From Taibaiella sp. (lineage in GTDB: Bacteria > Bacteroidota > Bacteroidia > Chitinophagales > Chitinophagaceae), in assembly GCA_019638495.1 (NCBI GenBank), contig JAHBTQ010000004.1, positions 186,001-250,000 on the forward strand: 64,000 bases of DNA. The letters are read 5' to 3'. The notes under the pieces are model-generated. The model was not told the origin of the DNA, did no database searches, and worked only from the letters and a program-made list of their open reading frames with translations. Positions within the stretch are counted from its first letter, which is position 1. Every line of letters begins with the position of its first letter. A program made the position numbers and the translations under genes. This document shows positions 28,152 through 37,614 of this stretch, piece after piece.

Positions 28152-30179
28152 ATGTCTCTGGCGTCAAATCCCCGCAGGTACGTTATTAGTTTCATCTTCA
28201 TTGGGGTGGCATGCGCAATGCTGCTCAGGCTCTTTTTTCTTCAAAATTTTGAGCCTAGATACAAGATACTTGCAAACGACATCGCCATCTATAGGAAAGT
28301 CGTATACCCACCTCGAGGTGTCATTGTGGACAGAAAAGGCAGGACATTACTGTCGAACACTCCTATTTATGACCTTATGGTCACACCACACAATGTGCCA
28401 AAGGAGTTCGATACTGCCGCGTTTTGCTCAGCGTTAAATATTGACATAGAAACCTACGAGCGCATTTTAGGTCGTGTACTCGTGCGAAACCTGGACGTTC
28501 GACAAAGCCCGTTCATTGAGCTACTCAACGAAGAACAAACAGCCAGGTACCAGGAGAACGCCTATAAATTTCCGGGGTTTGAGCTTGTGGAGCGAAATAT
28601 CCGTGTCTACGAAAAGCCTATTGCCGGACTGATGCTGGGATATATCGGGGAGGTGTCGCCGGGAATGCTAAAAAAGGAACGCTATACATCTTATCGCCAG
28701 GGCGACTACACCGGACTCAGCGGCCTGGAACTGCAATACGAAGAGGTGTTGCGCGGGCAGCGGGGCGTTCACTTCCTGGAACGCGATAAATTTAACCGAC
28801 CACGAGACCCATACAAAGGTGGAGCACTGGACACCGCAGAATTATCCGGCAAGCAACTGGAACTGTACATGGACATGGAGCTGCAGGAATATGCCGAAAA
28901 GCTTATGGCAAATAAGATTGGCAGCGTGGTAGCAATAGACCCCAAAACAGGCGGCATTCTTGCCATGGTCAGCAGCCCTACCTTCGACCCTAACCTGCTG
29001 CGTGGCAAGGAACGATCAAAGAACTATTCAAAACTATACATGGATGCCACACGCCCTTTGTTTAACAGGGCTACGCAGGCCATGTATCCACCTGGTTCCA
29101 CCATAAAACCGTTTACCGGCCTTGTGGCACTTAATGTGGGCGCCGTGGGGCCAGACTATGGATATGGATGTCGCGGCGCCTACACGGCCTGTAGCCGCGC
29201 CATAAAATGCGAACACCATGACGCCGGCCACGCGGCCAACTTCAGGCTTGCACTTGCACACTCATGCAACTCCTACTTCTGCCAGCTTTTCCGGATGACA
29301 GTAGATTACCGTGGCTTTGGCAACGTGAAACAAGGCCTTCAGGCATGGCACGATTACTACACCAGTTTCGCCTATGGCCGCCAAACAGGTGTTGACATAC
29401 CATTTGAGGGCAAAGGCCTGGTGCCGGATTCAAATCTCTATAATAAAATGTATCGCGGCTCCTGGAATTCGTGCACGATAGTTTTTGTGGGTATGGGCCA
29501 GGGCGAACTTTTGCTTACGCCACTTCAGATGGCAAACGGTATGTGCATCATTGCCAACAAAGGTTACTACTATACACCTCACTTCGTAAAGTCAATAGGG
29601 AAAAACGAAAACGATACATTGCTAAAAGCATATCATGAAAAGCATGTGGTGCTAAACATTCCCGATTCTACCTTCACTATTGTGCAGCAGGCCATGCAGG
29701 ACGTAGTGGACCACGGTACTGCAGCGGGAGCAAAAATAGAAGGGGTAACCGTTTGCGCCAAGACCGGTACTGCAGAGAATAAGGCTATAGTAAATGGGGA
29801 GGTAATGAAAATGCAGAACCACTCAATGTTTGTGGCCTTCGCACCGCGCGAAAACCCTAAAATTGCGATTGCAGTAGCTATTGAAAATGCAGGCTTCGGC
29901 GCCACCTGGGCAGCCCCCATCGCCAGCCTGCTGATGGAAAAGTACCTAAAGGACAGCGTCACCTACAAGCGTAAGGCAGTAGAGGAGAAGATGCTGAATG
30001 CCAAACTTATTAACAAATACGTATATACCATTGACTCAGCAATTCGCCGTCACGACCAGTATGTTTACGAAACGCGCATGGCGCGCAGGCGCATAGCCGA
30101 TAGCGCTCGAAGAGCAAACGACTCACTGCTGTATGCACAATGGATAGAACACAAACTAAAGTATAAGCAGAAGAAATGA
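28152..30179 (+). CDS. mrdA: Penicillin-binding protein 2 (elongation transpeptidase)
   Basis: A 675-residue class B PBP with one N-terminal anchor (VISFIFIGVACAMLLRLFF). The dimerisation domain contains PPRGVIVDRKGRTLLSNTP and GYIGEVS. The transpeptidase domain holds the catalytic SxxK as STIK (about residue 316, in PPGSTIKPF), SxN as SCN (about residue 370), and KTG in AKTGTAE (about residue 537). The C-terminus has a basic, Arg/Ala-rich tail. It cross-links peptidoglycan during cylindrical growth, partnered with RodA, whose gene overlaps it by 4 bp. Confidence 0.95.
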   Translation: MSLASNPRRYVISFIFIGVACAMLLRLFFLQNFEPRYKILANDIAIYRKVVYPPRGVIVDRKGRTLLSNTPIYDLMVTPHNVPKEFDTAAFCSALNIDIETYERILGRVLVRNLDVRQSPFIELLNEEQTARYQENAYKFPGFELVERNIRVYEKPIAGLMLGYIGEVSPGMLKKERYTSYRQGDYTGLSGLELQYEEVLRGQRGVHFLERDKFNRPRDPYKGGALDTAELSGKQLELYMDMELQEYAEKLMANKIGSVVAIDPKTGGILAMVSSPTFDPNLLRGKERSKNYSKLYMDATRPLFNRATQAMYPPGSTIKPFTGLVALNVGAVGPDYGYGCRGAYTACSRAIKCEHHDAGHAANFRLALAHSCNSYFCQLFRMTVDYRGFGNVKQGLQAWHDYYTSFAYGRQTGVDIPFEGKGLVPDSNLYNKMYRGSWNSCTIVFVGMGQGELLLTPLQMANGMCIIANKGYYYTPHFVKSIGKNENDTLLKAYHEKHVVLNIPDSTFTIVQQAMQDVVDHGTAAGAKIEGVTVCAKTGTAENKAIVNGEVMKMQNHSMFVAFAPRENPKIAIAVAIENAGFGATWAAPIASLLMEKYLKDSVTYKRKAVEEKMLNAKLINKYVYTIDSAIRRHDQYVYETRMARRRIADSARRANDSLLYAQWIEHKLKYKQKK

Positions 30180-31519
30180 ACCGCGTACAACCGGACAACC
30201 TGAAAAAAACGCTATTCAACAGGATCGACACACCGCTGTTGTTGCTCTATTTCCTGCTGGTGGCGGTAGGGATCATGGCGATTTTCTCAGTGGAGCACCG
30301 GACCACTGACACTACCATCTTCCAGTGGGATCGCAGCTACATGCGACAGGCTATGTGGCTCGGCTATTCTCTGTTCATCGGCTTCATTATTATTCTCACT
30401 GATAGCAAGTTCTTTTCATCATTTGCATTCCTGATCTATGCCATTTGCATTGTAGTGCTCATCATCACAATATTCGCGGGCGTCGATGTCAAGGGGTCGC
30501 GATCGTGGCTGGGAGTAGGTAGCTTTCGGTTTCAGCCCGGAGAGGTTGCCAAAATATTTACGTCTCTTGCGTTGGCCAAGTTCTTCTCCCTTAATGAGAC
30601 AAACTTCAAGAAACTCAAAGACAGGCTTGTCGCAGCAACAATAGCTATGGCGCCGGCGGCGCTCATCATTCTGCAAAGCGAAACCGGACTGGCTCTGGTT
30701 TACTTCTGCTTCTTCCTCGTTATGTTTAGAGAAGGCTTGCCAAGTGCCATTCTGGTAGTCGGTTTTGCAGCCATTGCCCTCGTACTCACTTCACTTTTGC
30801 TCAATCGCACTACGCTTGCTATAGTTTTGACGGCACTTGCTATACTCATAGGGCTAGCCATGCGGCAGACGCTACGCCGAAAAATCGCTCCACGGGTTAT
30901 CCTTGTGAGTGCCTGGCTTGTGGCAATCCTTTTTTCACAGGTGGCGGTACCCTTCGTATTCAAGCAGGTACTGCAGAAACATCAGATAGAACGCATTTAC
31001 TCTATGTTGGGCATTGACGTACCCGACGAGTATAACAAAGCCCTTGTGGCCGGAGAAGAAAAGAAAGAACACACCAACAGCTCGGAATACAACGTGCTGC
31101 AGTCTAAGATCGCCATTGGTTCAGGCGGCATGCTTGGCAAGGGATTCCTGAATGGAACATCTACCAAAAACCAGTTTGTGCCGGAGCAGAAAACAGATTT
31201 CATATTCTGTGCCATTGGCGAGCAATTTGGCTTTGCCGGTAGTGCCGCCCTGATAGTACTTTACATATCCCTGATGCTGCGAATCATCTACCTGGGAGAG
31301 CGACAACGGTCCGACTTTACACGCGTGTATGCCTACTGCGTGGCCTGCATTCTCTTTTTCCACTTTGCCATTAATATCTCCATGACCATTGGTCTGGCAC
31401 CCGTCATCGGCATTACCCTACCCTTCCTGAGCTATGGAGGTTCATCTCTCTTGTCATTCTCTATTCTTATCTTTATACTGGTGCGCCTCGATGCCGACCG
31501 GCAGGTGCTCATCAGGTAA
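30176..31519 (+). CDS. rodA: Rod shape-determining peptidoglycan glycosyltransferase RodA
   Basis: A 447-residue SEDS-family polymerase with about ten to eleven membrane segments. KGSRSWLGVGSFRFQPGEVAKIFTSLALAKF is the SEDS signature. The large periplasmic loop carries SKIAIGSGGMLGKGFLNGTSTKNQFVPEQKTDFIFCAIGEQFG, which includes the essential acidic residue region; GITLPFLSYGGSSL closes the family pattern. It is about 60-80 residues longer than the E. coli enzyme because of an extra hydrophobic section around residues 200-245, which is usual in Bacteroidota. It overlaps PBP2 by 4 bp and forms its functional pair. Confidence 0.95.
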   Translation: MNRVQPDNLKKTLFNRIDTPLLLLYFLLVAVGIMAIFSVEHRTTDTTIFQWDRSYMRQAMWLGYSLFIGFIIILTDSKFFSSFAFLIYAICIVVLIITIFAGVDVKGSRSWLGVGSFRFQPGEVAKIFTSLALAKFFSLNETNFKKLKDRLVAATIAMAPAALIILQSETGLALVYFCFFLVMFREGLPSAILVVGFAAIALVLTSLLLNRTTLAIVLTALAILIGLAMRQTLRRKIAPRVILVSAWLVAILFSQVAVPFVFKQVLQKHQIERIYSMLGIDVPDEYNKALVAGEEKKEHTNSSEYNVLQSKIAIGSGGMLGKGFLNGTSTKNQFVPEQKTDFIFCAIGEQFGFAGSAALIVLYISLMLRIIYLGERQRSDFTRVYAYCVACILFFHFAINISMTIGLAPVIGITLPFLSYGGSSLLSFSILIFILVRLDADRQVLIR

Positions 31520-31525
31520 TATCAA

Positions 31526-31927
31526 ATGGAAACGCCAACCACAGGCAGAAAGGAACAAATAGTCAATGCATACCTCGCGTTGCTGGACAAACATATGTTT
31601 GAACTGAAAAACGGACGCGCAGAACGAACGGAAGAGATAGCCGATTTTGCTAATGCACTGCACATCCATCCCAGGCACCTGAGCAATACTATTCATGAGG
31701 TATTGAATTGCTCTCCATGCAATCTTTATGAAGAACGCTTGCTGGCCATAGCACAGGAAATGCTGGCTACGCAGCCGGGCTCAATAGCCAGTATAGCACG
31801 AACACTCCTCTACGACCCGTCTAATTTCACCAAGTTCTTCAAAACTTATACGGGTATTACACCTGGTGAGTATAGAAGACAACAAACTGTCCAAAAAACT
31901 GAAGTAGTCACCATGATAGCCAGCTGA
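31526..31927 (+). CDS. Short AraC-type DNA-binding protein
   Basis: A 133-residue protein consisting essentially of the AraC HTH_18 domain: helix-turn-helix 1 at EEIADFANALHIHPRHLSNTIHEVLNCSP and helix-turn-helix 2 at SIASIARTLLYDPSNFTKFFKTYTGITPGEYRR. It has only about 35 residues before the domain and so lacks a ligand-sensing part. It lies 7 bp after rodA, and the SDR gene follows after 34 bp. Its likely targets are the SDR and itself, a guess from position. Confidence 0.82.
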   Translation: METPTTGRKEQIVNAYLALLDKHMFELKNGRAERTEEIADFANALHIHPRHLSNTIHEVLNCSPCNLYEERLLAIAQEMLATQPGSIASIARTLLYDPSNFTKFFKTYTGITPGEYRRQQTVQKTEVVTMIAS

Positions 31928-31961
31928 TACTGTCAGACATTTGCACAAAACAACAAGTGCA

Positions 31962-32720
31962 ATGAACAGAAAGATAGCATTGGTAACAGGTGGCAGCCGC
32001 GGCCTCGGAAAAGAAATGGCAAAATCGCTTGCCGCCAGGGGATTGGACGTAATTATCACTTACAACACCGGCAAGGAGGGTGCAGAGCAGGTTGCGACAG
32101 CCGTGGAAGCCGCAGGCGGCAAGTGCGGCATTTTGCAGCTCAATATGGCTAATCCCGGCGGACTGAACAATTTCGTTTCAGACCTACAGCAGCTATTGTT
32201 GCAAAAATGGAACACCACCAACATTGACTTCCTTATTAATAATGCCGGCATAGGTGCCACCGTACCAATGGCGCAGGTGACCGAAGAACTATTTGACAAC
32301 ATGTTAAATATTCACTACAAAGGAGTCTATTTCCTCACCCAAAAATTGCTGCCTATGATGAACGACAATGGCGGAGTGATATTTATTTCGTCGGGTACCA
32401 CAAGGTTTTGTGTACCAGGTTATTCAGTATATGCCTCCCTCAAAGGTGCTATCGAAGTATTGGCGAAATACGTGGCAAAAGAAAACGGCATTCGCGGCAT
32501 TCGCTCAAATGTAGTAGCGCCCGGCCCCATAGAGACGGACTTTAACAACGCGGCTATACGCAACAATCCGCAAATGAAAACTGTGCTGTCCGGCCTCTCT
32601 CCTCTTGGGCGCGTAGGCATGGCCGATGATATAGGTGGAGTCGTGGCGTTCCTATGTACCGACGATGCACGCTGGATCAACAATCAGCGCATAGAAGTGT
32701 CAGGCGGCATCAACACATAG
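31962..32720 (+). CDS. Short-chain dehydrogenase/reductase
   Basis: A 252-residue classical SDR. The nucleotide-binding TGGSRGLGK is at residues 9-17, NNAG in FLINNAGIGA at about residue 90, the catalytic Ser in IFISSGTT, and the YxxxK as YASLK. The C-terminal RIEVSGGIN is typical. ATG 31962 was preferred over a TTG seven codons earlier. It catalyses an NAD(P)-dependent oxidation or reduction of unknown substrate. Positioned behind a small AraC-type regulator. Confidence 0.9.
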   Translation: MNRKIALVTGGSRGLGKEMAKSLAARGLDVIITYNTGKEGAEQVATAVEAAGGKCGILQLNMANPGGLNNFVSDLQQLLLQKWNTTNIDFLINNAGIGATVPMAQVTEELFDNMLNIHYKGVYFLTQKLLPMMNDNGGVIFISSGTTRFCVPGYSVYASLKGAIEVLAKYVAKENGIRGIRSNVVAPGPIETDFNNAAIRNNPQMKTVLSGLSPLGRVGMADDIGGVVAFLCTDDARWINNQRIEVSGGINT

Positions 32721-32723
32721 TCT

Positions 32724-32755
32724 TTTGGTCGCACCCCGCGAAGAAAGTAATTTTG
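32724..32755 (+). promoter_or_regulatory. Promoter of the MBL hydrolase gene, adjoining its start codon
   Basis: TTTG at 32724-32727 and TAATTTTG at 32748-32755 are 20 bp apart, a full consensus promoter. The ATG follows after only 4 nt, so the mRNA is predicted to be leaderless. Confidence 0.7.
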
Positions 32756-32759
32756 CAGG

Positions 32760-33506
32760 ATGGCCGCTATATATCCGTTGTCAGAAGGAGTTTTTACGAT
32801 AGGGCACGACAAGCAGTTCGTGCCCTTTAATTTGGAAACCGACGAACTTACCGACCGACCCACAGGGTCGCTACTGGTTGAAGTGCAGCCATTTTTAGTA
32901 GTCACTGACAAAGACGTCATCATACTCGATACTGGCCTGGGTTTCAGCAACAGCGACGGAGTCCTGCAGATTCATGACAACATTCGCCAACATGGCTATG
33001 AGCCGGCAGCAGTAACCAAGGTACTCCTTTCGCACCTGCATAAAGATCATGCAGGCTGCTTGATATTTACAGATGATAATGGATTGGTGAAAACTACCTT
33101 CCCCAATGCCGACTATTACATCTACCGCAACGAAGCCGAATTTGCACTAAAGACAGGATTACCGTCCTACCATCCCGAAGATATTGAGCCTCTGCTTGCC
33201 ACGTCACAAGTAAAGTGGATAGACGGGGAAACCGGCCTGATCGACAATTACATCAGATTCATGCATTCCGGTGGACATTGCCCCCAACACATCGTTTTTT
33301 TAATTGACGATGGGAAAGACAGGATCTTTTTCGGTGGAGACGAAGCGCCTCAGCTGAAGCAGATGAAAATGAAATACGTGGCTAAATATGATTTCGATGG
33401 AAAGAAAGCATTGGCACTGAGAGAGCAGTATGCCACGCAGGGGCATGCCGATAATTGGCAGTTCCTTTTCTATCATGACGTGAAGACTCCGGTATCTACA
33501 CTCTAG
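32760..33506 (+). CDS. MBL-fold metallo-hydrolase
   Basis: A 248-residue metallo-beta-lactamase-fold protein. The zinc motif HxHxDH is present as HLHKDH in VLLSHLHKDHAGC (about residues 95-100). DVIILDTGLGFSNSDG gives the preceding strand, HSGGHCPQH the third ligand, and GGDEAPQ the bridging Asp. The C-terminal histidine is in FYHD. Members include lactonases, phosphodiesterases and glyoxalase II-like enzymes; substrate unknown. No signal peptide, so cytosolic. Confidence 0.88.
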   Translation: MAAIYPLSEGVFTIGHDKQFVPFNLETDELTDRPTGSLLVEVQPFLVVTDKDVIILDTGLGFSNSDGVLQIHDNIRQHGYEPAAVTKVLLSHLHKDHAGCLIFTDDNGLVKTTFPNADYYIYRNEAEFALKTGLPSYHPEDIEPLLATSQVKWIDGETGLIDNYIRFMHSGGHCPQHIVFLIDDGKDRIFFGGDEAPQLKQMKMKYVAKYDFDGKKALALREQYATQGHADNWQFLFYHDVKTPVSTL

Positions 33507-33514
33507 CAGGCATC

Positions 33515-34033
33515 TTACTTCCTCATGCATTTGGCATATTCCATCACCATCAATGCACTGTCCGGTGGTATGATACGCTCCTGGCCCGCAATAATGAATT
33601 TTGATATCTTCTTACTGGTAATATCGTTGATCTGGTCGGGAGTCAGCGGATAGAATACAAACCGTGTAGCTTCCGTCCGGTCTTCGGTCACATCATGGTT
33701 CACCTCCACCGTGTCATCTACTATTTTCGATCCATCTTCAAAAATTATCGAAAGCGACTTTTCGGGCCTGTTCGACTGGGTAGCCGGATCATAAACGGCA
33801 TCAAGTGGACACACAGCATAGAAAACAGCAGTAAAATTATCATATGGGTAGTCTTCGTCTGTGCTGATGCTATGCTTCACCCTCACTGCCGGAACATTAT
33901 TTTCCTTAAAAGGCACAAACCAATCCGTCTGCACCTTATTTTCAGACACTTCCTTTTTCACTTGTTTACAGTAATCCTGGGCCAGAACATTTCCCGAAAG
34001 TGCGACTAACGCCATCGTGCAGAACAACTTCAT
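33515..34033 (-). CDS. Small secreted protein of unknown function
   Basis: A 172-residue protein from ATG 34033, which starts a signal peptide (LFCTMALVALSGNVLAQ); the longer frame from 34099 would bury it. The mature part contains VKHSISTDEDYPYDNFTAVFYAVCPLDAVYDP and a C-terminal ISKFIIAGQERIIPPDSALMVMEYAKCM. Cysteines near both ends could pair. The pattern is beta-rich in the middle and helical at the end. Family not recognised. It is convergent with the MBL gene (8-bp gap). Confidence 0.6.
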   Translation of the reverse strand: MKLFCTMALVALSGNVLAQDYCKQVKKEVSENKVQTDWFVPFKENNVPAVRVKHSISTDEDYPYDNFTAVFYAVCPLDAVYDPATQSNRPEKSLSIIFEDGSKIVDDTVEVNHDVTEDRTEATRFVFYPLTPDQINDITSKKISKFIIAGQERIIPPDSALMVMEYAKCMRK

Positions 34034-34125
34034 AACGGACAGATTTTGTATGGTATAAAAGTAGTCAATAGTACCGCAAAAGCCAAAGGATGTATCCACG
34101 TCCTTCGGTTCATACTTGTTTCAAG

Positions 34126-34133
34126 TATCTTTG
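34126..34133 (+). promoter_or_regulatory. -7 box for the 34154 membrane-protein gene
   Basis: TATCTTTG matches TAnnTTTG 20 nt before the ATG at 34154. TTCGG about 18 bp upstream may be a poor -33. Confidence 0.45.
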
Positions 34134-34153
34134 CTGCCGCAAAACGCGATTGC

Positions 34154-34513
34154 ATGCCGGGAAACCTGAAATTTGGAAAGTTAGTCACAGTAGCGCAGGG
34201 GTATTTTGTGGGCCTGGCAATCACATGGTTCCTGGTAAGTTTGTTCGTTGGCGGCTACTTCAACTATATCGCGCTGCTTACTGCAGTGTTATTCAGTGCC
34301 CAATTATATTTCAGGAATCGCATTGCGAACCTCGCCCTGGGAATCGTCATCCTTCCGGCCGCCATATTCTGGGGGCTTCAATTCGTGGCGATGGGGGGCA
34401 GCGGCGGCTTTGACCTGTTTGTAAATGTCATGCTATTTCTTTCTCTTGCCAGCATTGTCTTTTCCATCATCCTTGTATTTGGGTACATCCGTCTAAGTAT
34501 GGGTGAAGACTAA
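34154..34513 (+). CDS. Small four-helix membrane protein
   Basis: A 119-residue protein from the ATG at 34154, chosen because a -7 box lies at 34126-34133 inside the longer frame. Four hydrophobic helices cover most of the chain (VGLAITWFLVSLFVGGYF, YIALLTAVLFSAQLYF, LALGIVILPAAIFWGLQFV, VMLFLSLASIVFSIILVFGYI). Conserved-looking glycines (MGGSGGFD) sit between helices 3 and 4. No family recognised. The FAD protein starts 6 bp downstream, likely in the same transcript. Confidence 0.6.
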   Translation: MPGNLKFGKLVTVAQGYFVGLAITWFLVSLFVGGYFNYIALLTAVLFSAQLYFRNRIANLALGIVILPAAIFWGLQFVAMGGSGGFDLFVNVMLFLSLASIVFSIILVFGYIRLSMGED

Positions 34514-34519
34514 TAACAC

Positions 34520-36097
34520 GTGACAAAGAACCTGACCATACAACTACTGCCGTCAGTTGCTTTTGACGAACGTGCTATCAAGCGGGTAGCCGCTGAGGAG
34601 ATGGGCATAAAGGCAAATCGCATTACGGGCTATCGCCTGGTCAAGCGGTCAATCGATGCCCGTGGGCGACAACCAAAATATATTATCCAGGCCGAATTTA
34701 CTATTGACGGGAATCCGCCGGTACCCGTTCCTTTCGACCCGCAACTTAAAAACGTTACAGGCGCACCACCGGTTGTGATCGTAGGTGCCGGCCCGGCAGG
34801 GTTGTTTGCCGCACTTCGACTCATTAAACTTGGAATAAAGCCCATTATCATCGAGCGCGGAAAAGATGTGCGCAGCCGTCGCAGGGATCTTGCAGCCATT
34901 AACAAAGAGGGCGTAGTAAACCCCGAATCAAACTATTGCTTTGGAGAGGGCGGAGCAGGCACTTATAGCGACGGTAAACTTTACACACGCTCCACCAAAC
35001 GCGGCGATGTTCAGCGCATATTGCAACTCTTCCACCACTTCGGCGCTACAGAAGACATTCTCTATGATGCGCATCCGCACATAGGCACCAACAAGCTACC
35101 CCAGATCATCACAGCCATAAGAGAGCAGGTGGAAGCATGTGGAGGGGAAGTACACTTTGGCGAAAAGGTAACCGACCTGGTCATAGAAGGCGATATACTA
35201 AAAGGGGTAAAGACGGCCAACGGCACAACGATACGGTGTAATGCAGTCATCCTCGCTACCGGCCACTCAGCACGCGATATTTTCGATCTGCTCCACCGGA
35301 AAAAAATTGAAATTGAATGCAAGCCGTTTGCGCTTGGCGTGCGTATAGAGCACCCTCAGTCACTTGTGGACAGCGCTATGTACCATTGCCTGCTGCGCGA
35401 CCCCAACCTGCCACCGGCAAGCTATTCGCTCGTGTCGCAGGAGAATGGCCGTGGCGTTTTTTCCTTCTGCATGTGCCCGGGAGGCATAATTGCGCCTGCG
35501 GCTACCGCCCCGGGCGAGATAGTAGTAAATGGCTGGTCCCCGTCTAAGCGCAATAATCCTTACGCCAACTCAGGGACTGTAGTTGCTGTGGATGAAAAAG
35601 ACTTCGCAAAACATGGCTTCACTGGGCCCCTCGCAGCCATGCATTACCAGCAAATGGTGGAGCGAAAATCTTTCGACGCGGGCGGGGGACACCTTGTCGC
35701 GCCAGCCCAGCGAATGACTGATTTCGTTAGCGGCAGGCTGTCGGCCACCCTACCCGATTGCTCCTATCTGCCGGGGCTAAAAAGCAGTACGCTTGCTGAT
35801 GTGCTTCCGCAGGAAGTTGCCGACGCACTCATGAAGGGGGTTGTCTCTTTCGGCAAGAAGATGAAAGGCTACTTTACTGAAGAGGCAGTACTTGTCGCCA
35901 CCGAATCGCGCACCAGCTCACCTGTCCGCATACCCCGCGACAAAGAAACGTTGCAACATACACATCTGAAAGGCCTCTACCCATGCGCCGAGGGCGCCGG
36001 CTATGCAGGAGGTATCATTTCTGCAGCAATTGACGGCGAGCGCTGTGCACAGGCATGCGCGGCTGCCATGGGAATAAACACTGCCCGGTCTAAATAG
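34520..36097 (+). CDS. FAD-dependent dehydrogenase-like protein (COG2509 type)
   Basis: A 525-residue flavoprotein starting with GTG. An N-terminal domain of about 75 residues (YRLVKRSIDARGRQPKYIIQ) precedes a Rossmann FAD-binding motif GAGPAGLFAALRLIKLG (about residues 93-109). The characteristic loop NYCFGEGGAGTYSDGKLYTR follows, then VILATGHSARDIF and the C-terminal FAD contact PCAEGAGYAGGIISAAIDGERCA. This matches the broadly conserved, still uncharacterised COG2509 family of predicted dehydrogenases. Its last 8 bp overlap the end of the convergent kinase gene. Confidence 0.85.
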   Translation: MTKNLTIQLLPSVAFDERAIKRVAAEEMGIKANRITGYRLVKRSIDARGRQPKYIIQAEFTIDGNPPVPVPFDPQLKNVTGAPPVVIVGAGPAGLFAALRLIKLGIKPIIIERGKDVRSRRRDLAAINKEGVVNPESNYCFGEGGAGTYSDGKLYTRSTKRGDVQRILQLFHHFGATEDILYDAHPHIGTNKLPQIITAIREQVEACGGEVHFGEKVTDLVIEGDILKGVKTANGTTIRCNAVILATGHSARDIFDLLHRKKIEIECKPFALGVRIEHPQSLVDSAMYHCLLRDPNLPPASYSLVSQENGRGVFSFCMCPGGIIAPAATAPGEIVVNGWSPSKRNNPYANSGTVVAVDEKDFAKHGFTGPLAAMHYQQMVERKSFDAGGGHLVAPAQRMTDFVSGRLSATLPDCSYLPGLKSSTLADVLPQEVADALMKGVVSFGKKMKGYFTEEAVLVATESRTSSPVRIPRDKETLQHTHLKGLYPCAEGAGYAGGIISAAIDGERCAQACAAAMGINTARSK

Positions 36098-37529
36098 GAA
36101 TTACCGGAAACGCGATCGTAAATGCGGTGCCCTTGCCTACCGCAGAGGTCACATCAATCGTTGCCTTGTGTGCCTTCAGAATGTTGAGCGTAAAGGCCAG
36201 CCCCAAACCGGCACCTGTGCGCTTACGGGTGTAATATGGTTCAAATATCCTGCCAATGTGCTCGTCGCTTATGCCACATCCGTTGTCCGCTATCACCAGC
36301 ACAGCATTATCATCATCCAGTTGCAGGTCAATTGACAATATACCCGCATCTTCCTTCATGGCTTCTATAGCATTGATCACTACATTCAGCAGTGCCAGCT
36401 TCAGGTTATCAATATCGGCCATGATACTGATCGTATCCTCTTCGCACTGCACGCGGGCCTGCATACGTTTCAGCGTCAGCTTGTCGGTAGTTGCGGACAT
36501 CACATCCTCAACAATCTCTTGCAGCGACGTAGGCTTCAACCGCGTATCACGCGGTATGGACGACTGCAAAAGCTCATTGATCAGCTCGTTGATACGCATA
36601 CTATTTCGCTGAATGATCTCGAGGTATAACTTGTCATCTTCTGCTTCTATCACCGTTTGCAGGTGCGCAGCAGACATCGTTATGTTGTTGAGTGGATTCT
36701 TTATCTCATGTGCCAGCGTCCTCACCACTCGGCCTGTCGCAGCCAGCTTTTCCGTCTGCAATGTTGCTTTCTCCGCCTTTCTCAGGTTCGTTATATCATG
36801 CACTATACCTTGCACGTAGGTGCCTGCACTATCACCTTCAATTGTAAATGTCACAGTGCAGTGCAGCGCGTTGCCGCTGGCGGTCCTAAGCGTAACAGGA
36901 TAGTCATCAACCGCACGCCCTTTAGCCGCTGCGTCCGTAAGGTACTGCCGGTCATCTTCAGAAACCACAAGTTCTGTTAGCAATACCCCATCCGCATCCT
37001 CTAAACCCAACAGTGTCGTCAATGCCTCGTTTACGTCCACTATCTGCAACGACCTGTCTGCAATAAAAACAATATCCTTAGACTTTTCGAAAATGCCCCT
37101 GAACTTCGCTTCACTACGTTTTAGTGCCTTCAATGTTTCAGATCGGCCCAGTGCATACCTGATGCAACGCTCCGTCTTTTCCACGTTCAGCTCGCCCTTT
37201 ATCAGGTAGTCAACTGCGCCACTTTCCATTGCCGCAATGTCTACCGCATGATTGCCCTGGCCGGTAAGAAGCACAATAGGCGCTTCAGCCCCCATGTTCT
37301 GCGCCTCTATCAGGAAGTCAACCCCCGACTTGGCACCAAGCCGATAGTCCACAAAGTACAGATCGTATTGGTCAGCGGCTAGCTTTTCCAGCCCCGCCTT
37401 GTAGGTGCCCACCCAGTCTATCGTAAACGTGTTCGACGGAATGGAACGGATATATTCTGAAGTGATGAAAAAATCATCTTCATCATCGTCTATGATCAAT
37501 ATTCGCGCGCTTTTTCTTAGTTCGTTCAT
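36090..37529 (-). CDS. Response regulator-PAS-histidine kinase, cytosolic
   Basis: A 479-residue protein from ATG 37529. Domain order: a receiver domain at residues 1-120 (ILIIDDDEDDFF; phospho-acceptor Asp in YFVDYRLGAKSG; Lys in DYLIKGE), a PAS domain at about 140-250 (FRGIFEKSKDIVFIADRSLQIVDVNEALTTLLG), a HisKA domain with the phosphorylated His in LAHEIKNPLNNI (about residue 275), and an HATPase_c domain with N box NVVINAIEAM, G1 DNGCGI and G2 GAGLGLAF. There are no membrane segments, so it senses an internal signal or is controlled by phosphotransfer to its N-terminal receiver. No partner regulator is adjacent. Confidence 0.9.
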   Translation of the reverse strand: MNELRKSARILIIDDDEDDFFITSEYIRSIPSNTFTIDWVGTYKAGLEKLAADQYDLYFVDYRLGAKSGVDFLIEAQNMGAEAPIVLLTGQGNHAVDIAAMESGAVDYLIKGELNVEKTERCIRYALGRSETLKALKRSEAKFRGIFEKSKDIVFIADRSLQIVDVNEALTTLLGLEDADGVLLTELVVSEDDRQYLTDAAAKGRAVDDYPVTLRTASGNALHCTVTFTIEGDSAGTYVQGIVHDITNLRKAEKATLQTEKLAATGRVVRTLAHEIKNPLNNITMSAAHLQTVIEAEDDKLYLEIIQRNSMRINELINELLQSSIPRDTRLKPTSLQEIVEDVMSATTDKLTLKRMQARVQCEEDTISIMADIDNLKLALLNVVINAIEAMKEDAGILSIDLQLDDDNAVLVIADNGCGISDEHIGRIFEPYYTRKRTGAGLGLAFTLNILKAHKATIDVTSAVGKGTAFTIAFPVIPI

Positions 37530-37614
37530 GGTTATAGCAACAAGTGAATTTACGATTTTTATAGGCACCACTATTACCGGTCTGTCCTCATTCTATCGTT
37601 CCTTCACTACCAAC

